Below are positions 1-5,241 of a stretch of DNA of 5,241 nt, in pieces. Position 1 is the stretch's first letter. Every line of letters begins with the position of its first letter. A program made the translations under genes and the position numbers. The notes under the pieces were generated by a model. It had not been told where the DNA came from and did not search any database. It saw only the letters and a list, made by a program, of their open reading frames with translations. The DNA is from Chitinophagales bacterium (GTDB lineage Bacteria > Bacteroidota > Bacteroidia > Chitinophagales > UBA2359), in the NCBI GenBank assembly GCA_020629595.1, contig JAHDDA010000200.1, positions 1-5,241 of the forward strand, read 5' to 3'.

Positions 1-33
1 AATTCATATAAGATTAATAAAAAATTAAGTAAA

Positions 34-68
34 CAAAGATAAAAATGATAAGTAAGTACCTGAACAAA
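34..68 (-). promoter_or_regulatory. Possible leftward promoter for a gene off the left edge
   Basis: On the minus strand, bases 41-34 read TATCTTTG, a perfect match to the Bacteroidota -7 consensus TAnnTTTG. A TTTG lies at 68-65, 23 bases upstream, which is at the long end for a -33 element. A minus-strand ATG at 7-5 would lie about 20 bases after the predicted transcription start, so a gene may begin there and leave the window. In sequence this AT-rich a single box can occur by chance. The rest of 1-135 shows no coding region and no convincing terminator for the ATP-grasp gene that ends at 136. Confidence 0.35.
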
Positions 69-135
69 ATTATTCGACACATTTTATGAATACCTATTTT
101 TCCATACTTCTGCGACACCGCCAAATTACTAAACT

Positions 136-1323
136 TTACACCTGAATAAAATGTCCTATAAATTCAGAATCGGTATCGGTAACTAAGCCATCTCGCCTAC
201 GATACGATAATGCAATGGGCTTGTACGTAAAATACATTCCTGCTTGGTAATAATCACCATCTTCATCTTGTGGCAATTCATAATATTCTTGGTAAATATT
301 GGGATAATTCCCAAAATCGCCACCATTTTTATATAAAACTCTTCCTTGTTCGTTGTAGCAAGAAATATTCTCCCCTTCTCTACCAAAAATCACTTTTTCA
401 ACAAATGGTTTTCCTAACATTGAAGACTTAGAATTAGTGGTACGTAATAAAAGTGGATGATTCGGAAATAAATCCCACAATATTTTCATTATTGCTTTAG
501 ATTGAAAAATAAGTGTGTATGCTGGATTTAAAATTACGCACATTTCTTTCTTCACAATTTCGGTTAAAATATCTAAAAGCTCTGGTTCTTCATAAGCAAT
601 CCATTCCCAAGGAACCAATTTAAACCAAAAATCGAATTGCATAAATTCATCCTCGCCTACTTGTAAACAAATACCTTCTTCTTTAGAAAAATGAACATCT
701 GATAAGCTGGCAATTTCAACTAAAAACCCAGCTTCTTCAGCGGCTTCATCAATAATATCTAAATTTAATTCATCTTCTATATGCCCTAAATCACTTAATA
801 AAATTGAAGCCTCTTTGTTTGGATTTGCGTTTAAAATTTGCTTAAATTTATCAGTTAATCCATCAAATAAATTATTAAACTGAGATGATGTTTTAATATG
901 CGATTGAGCAAGCATTTCTTTTTGAATAACTGCTGTTTCAGGCATTACTGTTGCAGTATCGGCATTAAATTCAATTAGTTTAGCTTGTTTTCCATCTATA
1001 ACGCCTGCTATATCAAACCTTCCATACAAATGTTGTAATCTATGGCGTTGATTCCAAGAATATTTAATTATTTCTATGGCATTAGAAGGAATACCTAAAT
1101 CTCGCCACAAATTATTATCAATTACATATTGTGCTGCCTGCTCATACATTTTATACAATTCGGTACAAGCCGATTGGTAAGCATTACACTCTTGTGGCGT
1201 AACACCTAACAAATCATCACACAAATATTCCATATCTTCTTCGGCATAATATCCTAATTCTAAGTTATCCCAATGACTTTTTGGAATAGGTTTAATGGTC
1301 TCTATTTTATGATCAATATGCAT
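136..1323 (-). CDS. YgiC/YjfC-like ATP-grasp amidoligase (glutathionylspermidine synthase-like)
   Basis: The 395-residue product matches the stand-alone glutathionylspermidine synthase fold of E. coli YgiC/YjfC (about 386 residues). It lacks the N-terminal amidase domain of true GspS. Visible blocks are GRFD (101-104), KLIEFNADTAT (115-125), FKLVPWEW (234-241), SKAIMKILWDLFPNHP (275-290), VEKVIFGREG (308-317) and a QEYY segment near 345-348. By comparison with GspS, D104, E118 and N120 are the likely Mg-ATP ligands, and K276 and K310 lie in the ATP-binding region. GspS joins the glycine carboxylate of glutathione to spermidine; the substrate of YgiC-type relatives is not established, so ligase activity is the secure part and the substrate is inference. 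No signal peptide is visible, so it should be cytoplasmic. It starts at the ATG 84 bases after the lipoprotein gene, with a hairpin and no clear promoter between them, so it is probably co-transcribed. I saw no broken motif. Confidence 0.93.
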   Translation of the reverse strand: MHIDHKIETIKPIPKSHWDNLELGYYAEEDMEYLCDDLLGVTPQECNAYQSACTELYKMYEQAAQYVIDNNLWRDLGIPSNAIEIIKYSWNQRHRLQHLYGRFDIAGVIDGKQAKLIEFNADTATVMPETAVIQKEMLAQSHIKTSSQFNNLFDGLTDKFKQILNANPNKEASILLSDLGHIEDELNLDIIDEAAEEAGFLVEIASLSDVHFSKEEGICLQVGEDEFMQFDFWFKLVPWEWIAYEEPELLDILTEIVKKEMCVILNPAYTLIFQSKAIMKILWDLFPNHPLLLRTTNSKSSMLGKPFVEKVIFGREGENISCYNEQGRVLYKNGGDFGNYPNIYQEYYELPQDEDGDYYQAGMYFTYKPIALSYRRRDGLVTDTDSEFIGHFIQV

Positions 1324-1346
1324 TCAAATCTGATTAAGCATTAAGA

Positions 1347-1384
1347 AACCCATAAAATTAAGTATTTACTTAACTTTATGGGTT
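1347..1384 (-). terminator. Intercistronic 18-bp hairpin (attenuator, partial terminator or RNA-stability element)
   Basis: Bases 1347-1364 and 1367-1384 form an 18-bp inverted repeat that starts AACCCATAAA. The only non-Watson-Crick position (1357/1374) becomes a U-G wobble in minus-strand RNA. The top base pair probably opens to leave a 4-base loop. In the minus-strand transcript the stem closes with GGGTTTCTTAATG, a weak U tract, so it could act as a leaky terminator. It sits exactly midway between the lipoprotein stop and the ATP-grasp start, with 23 bases on each side. It could lower expression of the ligase relative to the lipoprotein, or protect the upstream mRNA. Plus-strand readthrough would meet no U tract. 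Confidence 0.6.
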
Positions 1385-1407
1385 GTAAAAAATTGAATAT
1401 AAAACTT

Positions 1408-1965
1408 TTATCCTCCAAACGAACGAGTAGATTTTCCAGAACCAAAGCCTGATTTTCCACTTACTGGTTTGCGAACAGTACGTGTTTTTGCAGTAGAACG
1501 CATAGTATTATTTGCAGTTCTTGAACTAGCATAAGTACTTGGGCTTTTATAAGCTCCCATTGATGGACCACCAAAACCACGAGTAAAGAAATAGCCCATT
1601 AAACCTGCACGCATTATAGAACTTAGTCCACTTCTTCTTCTGTCGGTGCTTGTAGAATCGGCAGCAACTAATCTTGCTTCATCTAAAGTAAAAGTATCAC
1701 GTTTTCCATCTAAATATTGAGCAATAATTCTACTTTCATCTACTGTTTCAACTAGCTTTTCATCTGTAATTAAAAAACGGTCTTTTGTAGTTTCTTCAAC
1801 TTCAGTAATAACACCTTTGGTCATTGCTTCAATTTCAGTAACCTCTTCATAATCTTGTGAACTGCCACAACTAGTAAAATGTAATGTTCCTATTATACCT
1901 AAGCCTACCAAACATTTGGTAAAAGCTGGTTTTAGAACTTGAAAAGTTTCGATTTGTGTTTTCAT
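1408..1965 (-). CDS. YgiB/YjfM-like lipoprotein with basic Gly-rich tail ending in Gly-Gly
   Basis: The product has 185 residues. Residues 1-32 form a lipoprotein signal peptide (Lys11 and Lys17, a hydrophobic stretch at 19-30, then TSC), with Cys33 the likely lipidated residue; the lipobox is loose, as is common in Bacteroidota. Residues 34-108 are strongly acidic (20 Asp/Glu against 8 Lys/Arg). Residues 109-185 carry 15 Lys/Arg and no acidic residue. In between is a Met/Gly/Phe-rich segment (118-133, RAGLMGYFFTRGFGG), then a Ser/Thr/Gly tail ending GFGSGKSTRSFGG. The layout (lipobox, Met/Gly core, Ser/Thr/Lys-rich tail, final GG) resembles E. coli YgiB/YjfM, which are also encoded next to a YgiC/YjfC ATP-grasp enzyme. 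Family membership rests on layout, tail and context rather than strong identity. It is the first gene of the leftward unit, behind a good promoter. A role as substrate or partner of the neighbouring ligase is inferred. Confidence 0.8.
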   Translation of the reverse strand: MKTQIETFQVLKPAFTKCLVGLGIIGTLHFTSCGSSQDYEEVTEIEAMTKGVITEVEETTKDRFLITDEKLVETVDESRIIAQYLDGKRDTFTLDEARLVAADSTSTDRRRSGLSSIMRAGLMGYFFTRGFGGPSMGAYKSPSTYASSRTANNTMRSTAKTRTVRKPVSGKSGFGSGKSTRSFGG

Positions 1966-1998
1966 ACAAATTTGTTATAATTAATTTTGATTTTTTCT

Positions 1999-2033
1999 CA
2001 AATGTACAAAATTTTACTAATTAAAATAAACAA
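1999..2033 (-). promoter_or_regulatory. Promoter for the lipoprotein / ATP-grasp unit
   Basis: Minus-strand bases 2006-1999 read TACATTTG, a perfect Bacteroidota -7 box (TAnnTTTG). TTGTTT at 2033-2028 can serve as the -33 element with a 21-base spacer. Transcription would start near 1993 and leave a leader of about 28 bases before the ATG at 1965. The leader carries no Shine-Dalgarno sequence, as is usual in this phylum. The -33 element touches the left arm of the palindrome at 2032-2048. Confidence 0.6.
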
Positions 2034-2048
2034 TTTGAACTTCAAATT
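2032..2048. repeat. Perfect palindrome at the midpoint of the divergent intergenic region (candidate operator)
   Basis: AATTTGAA at 2032-2039 and TTCAAATT at 2041-2048 are perfect inverted copies around a single C at 2040. The midpoint of the gap between the divergent start codons (1966-2115) is 2040.5. The element overlaps the -33 region of the leftward promoter and lies about 42 bases upstream of the rightward -7 box, a position from which one dimeric regulator could act on both units. No regulator gene is in the window, and AT-rich DNA gives such palindromes by chance, so this is a candidate only. Confidence 0.35.
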
Positions 2049-2090
2049 TTCATATTTTTAATATTTATTCATTTTCTCAATTCCAATAAT

Positions 2091-2098
2091 TAGCTTTG
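2091..2098 (+). promoter_or_regulatory. Promoter -7 box for the membrane aminopropyltransferase
   Basis: TAGCTTTG is a perfect TAnnTTTG box. Transcription starting near 2104 would give a leader of only about 12 bases before the TTG start at 2116. No clear TTG-type -33 element is present at the expected distance (around 2065-2072), so this promoter is weaker evidence than the leftward one and may depend on an activator. Confidence 0.5.
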
Positions 2099-2115
2099 TT
2101 CAAAAATTTTGATTC

Positions 2116-3663
2116 TTGTTTACACATAAAGAAAAACCTATTCTCGTAGCTAGCATTTTTGTAGTTGGTTTATGTTCAATAATTTACGAACTACTAATAA
2201 GCACTACTTCAAGCTATTTTTTAGGAGATAGTATAAAACAGTTTTCTATAACAATTGGTGTTTATATGGCTGCAATGGGAGTTGGTGCTTACTTTGCAAG
2301 GTTTATTTCCAATAAATTTATTGAAAGATTTATTGAAGTAGAATTAATATTAGGTTTTATTGGTGGAATAAGTGTTCCATTTTTATATTTTGCTTTTGTT
2401 CAAATAAATTATGATGCTTTTAGCTGGCTCATCATTTTTTTGATTTTTGTTATTGGATTACTTACAGGATTAGAAATACCATTATTAACTAAACTACTAG
2501 AGAAACACTTCCCTTCTGAAGACACTTTATCCAACGTACTTTCATTAGATTATTTAGGTGCTTTGGCTGCAACTTTATTGTTTCCTTTTTTCCTTTTGCC
2601 TTGGGTTGGTGTTTTTTTATCCTCTTTACTTTTTGGCTTGGTAAATGTGGCAGTAGGTGCTTTCAATTTTTGGATTTTCAGAAAGCAGATAGATCAAAAA
2701 AGGAAAAATTATTATTATTTTGGTATTGGAACAGTTATCACTTTTTTCTTGGTTCTGATTCCTCTTTCAAATAGTTTTTTAAATCAATGGCACAACCAAT
2801 TATATAGAGATAGAATTGTATTTTCAAAAACTACGCCTTACCAAACGGTAGTTTTAACCAAAGGTGGCAACGATTTGCGTTTATATTTAAACAGAGTTAT
2901 TCAGTTTTCTACCTTAGACGAATACAGATATCACGAAAGCCTTATACAATTGCCTATGAGTTTGGCAAAACATAAAAACAATATACTAATTTTAGGTGGA
3001 GGCGAGGCATTAGCTGCAAGAGAAGTTTTAAAACATTCTGAAGTTGAAAAAATAAATATTGTAGATATTGATCCACAAATATTTGAAATTGCCACAACAA
3101 ACCCCCATTTAAAAGCTACTAATAAGAATGCTTTGAACCACAAAAAGGTAAACCCAATTGCAATGGATGCAATGGTTTATTTAAAAGAATGTGAAGAATT
3201 ATTTGATGTAATAATTGCCGATTTACCCGACCCAACAAATGATAATTTAGCAAGATTGTACAGTCAAGAATTTTTTAAACTAGCTAAATCTAAGTTAAGC
3301 CCTAATGGTATTTTTGTTACACAAGCTACAAGTGTTTACCATACAAATGAAGCCTTTTGGTGTATAAACGAAACCATTAAAAGTGCTGGTTTTAAAAATG
3401 TTATTCCTTATCACGCTTATGTTCCTTCTTTTGGCGATTGGGGTTTTATTATGGCTTCGAACCAAGCTATAAATACTAATAAAATTAACTTTAACAATTT
3501 GGAATTACGTTTTTTAGAAGAAGAAAAAGTACAAAACTTATTTTCTTTTGAAAAAGACATAATTAAAACTGATATGCCTTTCAGCACATTAGACAACCCT
3601 AAACTATTGGAATTATACTTAAAAGGTTGGCAAACTTGGAGTAGAGAAAAGGTAGTTTTTTAA
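2116..3663 (+). CDS. Membrane-fused polyamine aminopropyltransferase (spermidine synthase-like)
   Basis: The product has 515 residues. About seven hydrophobic helices (roughly 8-30, 43-63, 74-96, 103-124, 142-163, 165-188, 200-221) precede a spermidine-synthase catalytic domain (about 225-500). Spermidine synthase moves the aminopropyl group of decarboxylated S-adenosylmethionine to putrescine. Visible motifs are DEYRYHE (268-274), GGGEALAAREVLKH (294-307), VDIDP (316-320), D351, the catalytic-loop DLPDP (369-373) and YHAYVPSFGDWGF (432-444). Classical SpeE has GGGDG where this protein has GGGEA; the Glu form and D-[FL]-PDP are, as I recall, typical of the membrane-fused branch, so the amine acceptor may differ. 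The start must be TTG: an in-frame TGA lies at 2110-2112, and the first internal Met (51) would delete the first helix. The catalytic domain is expected on the cytoplasmic side. The gene is divergent from the lipoprotein/ligase unit and overlaps surE by 4 bases at its end. Confidence 0.92.
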   Translation: MFTHKEKPILVASIFVVGLCSIIYELLISTTSSYFLGDSIKQFSITIGVYMAAMGVGAYFARFISNKFIERFIEVELILGFIGGISVPFLYFAFVQINYDAFSWLIIFLIFVIGLLTGLEIPLLTKLLEKHFPSEDTLSNVLSLDYLGALAATLLFPFFLLPWVGVFLSSLLFGLVNVAVGAFNFWIFRKQIDQKRKNYYYFGIGTVITFFLVLIPLSNSFLNQWHNQLYRDRIVFSKTTPYQTVVLTKGGNDLRLYLNRVIQFSTLDEYRYHESLIQLPMSLAKHKNNILILGGGEALAAREVLKHSEVEKINIVDIDPQIFEIATTNPHLKATNKNALNHKKVNPIAMDAMVYLKECEELFDVIIADLPDPTNDNLARLYSQEFFKLAKSKLSPNGIFVTQATSVYHTNEAFWCINETIKSAGFKNVIPYHAYVPSFGDWGFIMASNQAINTNKINFNNLELRFLEEEKVQNLFSFEKDIIKTDMPFSTLDNPKLLELYLKGWQTWSREKVVF

Positions 3664-4436
3664 AATCTCCACTTTTCAGAAATTTCTTTCAAATCATCAT
3701 AAGCAGTTAAATCATATTGAACAGGAACTACAGAAACATAATTATTTTTAAGGGCTTCAATATCTGTTCCTTCAATACCTTCTTCTTTATTAATAAACTC
3801 ACCTGTCAACCAATAGTAACTGTTTCCAAACGGATCGGTTCTTTCATCAAATGATTCTTTCCAATAGGCTTTAGCTTGTCGGCAAATTTGAATTCCTTTT
3901 ATCTCATCAATTTTTCCTTTTGGAATATTTACATTTAATAACTTCGATTTTGGAAATCCATTACCCATTGCAACATTTATAATTTGACGAGCAAAATGTT
4001 GAGAAGCTCTAAAATCTGCTTTATCACTAAAATCTTGTAACGAAAAACCAATTGAAGGAATGCCTTCAATTGCACCTTCCATAGCTGCCGACATTGTTCC
4101 CGAATAGATAATATTAATTGAAGCGTTAGAACCATGATTTATTCCAGAAAGACACAAATCGGGCTGTTCGTGCTTCAAAATTCTATCTACAGCCAATTTA
4201 ACACAGTCAACTGGAGTTCCTGAGCAAGCATAAGATTTTATATTTTTTCCAAACACAGAAACTTCGTGTAATCGTAATGGTTTGTTTATAGTAATGGCGT
4301 GTCCCATTGCCGATTGTGGCTTATTGGGTGCAACTACTATTACTTTTCCAAATTCTTGAGCAACCTCCACTAAGGCTTTAATTCCATTTGCTGAAATTCC
4401 ATCATCGTTGGTTACTAATATTGTTTTTTGTGACAT
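3660..4436 (-). CDS. surE: 5'/3'-nucleotidase SurE
   Basis: From the ATG at 4436 the product is 258 residues, the usual SurE length. SurE is a metal-dependent phosphatase that dephosphorylates nucleoside 5'- and 3'-monophosphates, and short polyphosphate in some species, in the cytoplasm. Signature motifs are ILVTNDDGI (6-14, metal ligands D11 and D12), APNKPQSAMGHAIT (36-49, with S42), SGTPVDCV (72-79) and SGINHGSN (97-104, with N100 a metal ligand). The frame is open further to a TTG at 4451, which would add five residues and overlap the preceding gene by 14 bases. I prefer the ATG because it is one base after that gene's stop and gives the family's normal N-terminus. No TAnnTTTG box was seen just upstream, so surE is probably read from the preceding gene's transcript or from an atypical promoter. 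Its stop overlaps the stop of the convergent aminopropyltransferase gene. Confidence 0.95.
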   Translation of the reverse strand: MSQKTILVTNDDGISANGIKALVEVAQEFGKVIVVAPNKPQSAMGHAITINKPLRLHEVSVFGKNIKSYACSGTPVDCVKLAVDRILKHEQPDLCLSGINHGSNASINIIYSGTMSAAMEGAIEGIPSIGFSLQDFSDKADFRASQHFARQIINVAMGNGFPKSKLLNVNIPKGKIDEIKGIQICRQAKAYWKESFDERTDPFGNSYYWLTGEFINKEEGIEGTDIEALKNNYVSVVPVQYDLTAYDDLKEISEKWRF

Positions 4437-4437
4437 T

Positions 4438-5241
4438 TTATTTTTTTTCAAGTTTTATTGATTCTATTTCTTCAAGTGATAGGTTATAATTTTTAAAAAA
4501 GTTTTGAATTTCTATAAATTTATTTTCATCATTCAAGAAGTTAAATAACGATTCATTAAACTCATTTAGATTATTTCCAATTTCAAATATTTCAACCAAT
4601 TTATTATTTAAAAAATTATAAATCTGAAGAATAACATTTATCTTGTTATCTTTAAATAGTTCTATAATATGTGCATTAATATTTATAGAGTCAGTTTGAA
4701 ATTTACTAATCAAATATTTCTTAAAAACCGTTTTAAATAAACCTAACAGGTGTATTGTTCCAGATCGATAATTTGACTCTAAATTGAATCCTGTTATTCT
4801 AAAAAAAGTATCATAAACTAGAAACGCACATAGCATATCTTTAAATTTTGTACTTGAATTAAATACAACTTCATATAACCCACCACTATAATCTTTTTGA
4901 GAAATAAAACTTAATTGCTTTTTATTAAGAAAATTTTTATACACACTTATTGGATCCTGTAATTCGTAAGCTAAATAAGCATCTGCAAAAAAGAAATTTT
5001 CTATTTTCTTAATATTATCTGGTAAAATTCTGAACTCATCTCTTCTTATCTCATACCAAATATTATAATTGTACGACTCATTTTGTAATCTAACTTGAAT
5101 ATCATCATTCGCACAAAAATCTCTTTCAATTACTGGGTTTTGAGAGTTGGTAAATCGGGTAACATTCAAATCAAAATCTTTACCACCCGATTCTAAAAGA
5201 CGTAAATTCATAAATGCTTCTTTATCCATAATCTCACGTTG
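4438..5241 (-). CDS. AIPR-type abortive-infection phage-resistance protein, C-terminal part (partial)
   Basis: The frame is open through the right edge, with four codons (Gln-Arg-Glu-Ile) upstream of the first visible ATG at 5229, so the true start is probably outside the window; 267 residues are visible. Counting from that ATG, residues 24-45 (TRFTNSQN, ERDFCANDDIQ) and 57-66 (IWYEIRRDEF) match the conserved AIPR block in which a TNxQN segment precedes a (D/S)NDxIQ segment and a (Y/W)YExxRxEF segment. Full AIPR proteins are usually about 550-600 residues, so the N-terminal half is missing here. The rest (about 70-263) is Phe/Asn/Lys-rich with no motif I recognise and ends in Lys-Lys. The biochemical role of AIPR proteins is not settled; members are linked to abortive infection and occur in defence loci. 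Hand-counted GC is about 24% against 33% in surE, which suggests acquisition. The stop lies one base before the surE ATG. Confidence 0.8.
   Translation of the reverse strand, partial: QREIMDKEAFMNLRLLESGGKDFDLNVTRFTNSQNPVIERDFCANDDIQVRLQNESYNYNIWYEIRRDEFRILPDNIKKIENFFFADAYLAYELQDPISVYKNFLNKKQLSFISQKDYSGGLYEVVFNSSTKFKDMLCAFLVYDTFFRITGFNLESNYRSGTIHLLGLFKTVFKKYLISKFQTDSININAHIIELFKDNKINVILQIYNFLNNKLVEIFEIGNNLNEFNESLFNFLNDENKFIEIQNFFKNYNLSLEEIESIKLEKK

Noticed and set aside
72..92. TATTC / GAATA repeat as terminator of the ATP-grasp gene
   Set aside because: A 5-bp AT-rich stem with a loop of about 11 bases is too weak to call.
183..386. 67-codon minus-strand frame inside the ATP-grasp gene
   Set aside because: It lies wholly within a well-supported gene in another frame and shows no recognisable protein character.
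1408..1416. GGAGGA just before the lipoprotein stop as a ribosome-binding site
   Set aside because: It is simply the two Gly codons of the C-terminus and lies about 85 bases before the next start; these genes show no use of such sites.
1982..1989. TAATTTTG as a second rightward promoter box
   Set aside because: It fits TAnnTTTG but would give a leader of about 120 bases and lies inside the leftward gene's leader; in this AT-rich gap it is likely chance, and the box at 2091 fits better.
1986..2002. Short inverted repeat TTTGA / TCAAA
   Set aside because: Only five base pairs in AT-rich sequence, so expected by chance.
2931..3143. 70-codon minus-strand frame antisense to the aminopropyltransferase
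   Set aside because: It is antisense to the conserved GGGEALAAREVLKH region and has no start signal or family resemblance.
4437..4451. Longer SurE starting at TTG 4451
   Set aside because: It adds only five residues, overlaps the preceding gene by 14 bases, and uses a rare start, whereas the ATG at 4436 gives the normal SurE N-terminus.

Overview
The window looks like a low-GC Bacteroidota chromosome, most likely Flavobacteriia-like. The reasons are the protein types, TAnnTTTG promoter boxes, no Shine-Dalgarno sequences at the starts, and a membrane-fused aminopropyltransferase of the kind found in that phylum. No rRNA, tRNA, CRISPR array or insertion sequence was seen. Every gap between genes is 150 bases or shorter.

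Left and centre (136-3663): two divergent transcription units face away from a 150-base intergenic region. The leftward unit encodes a YgiB/YjfM-like lipoprotein ending in Gly-Gly, then a YgiC/YjfC-like ATP-grasp enzyme of the glutathionylspermidine-synthase fold. A long, almost perfect hairpin sits in the exact middle of the gap between them. The rightward unit is a single gene for a polyamine aminopropyltransferase (spermidine synthase) domain fused behind about seven membrane helices. The intergenic region holds one promoter-like box per direction and a perfect 8+8 base palindrome at its midpoint. Together the three genes suggest a polyamine-making enzyme, an amide ligase that may join a polyamine to a C-terminal glycine, and a small cell-envelope protein with a suitable Gly-Gly end. 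That chemistry is an inference, but it is the most interesting content of the window.

Right (3660-5241): surE (5'/3'-nucleotidase) runs leftward and overlaps the aminopropyltransferase stop codon by 4 bases. One base upstream of surE ends a leftward gene that enters from beyond the right edge. Its visible part matches the C-terminal half of AIPR-type (abortive-infection phage-resistance) proteins. It is much more AT-rich than surE (about 24% versus 33% GC by hand count), which suggests an acquired defence gene placed directly upstream of a housekeeping gene.

The left edge (1-135) holds no gene, only a possible promoter pointing out of the window.
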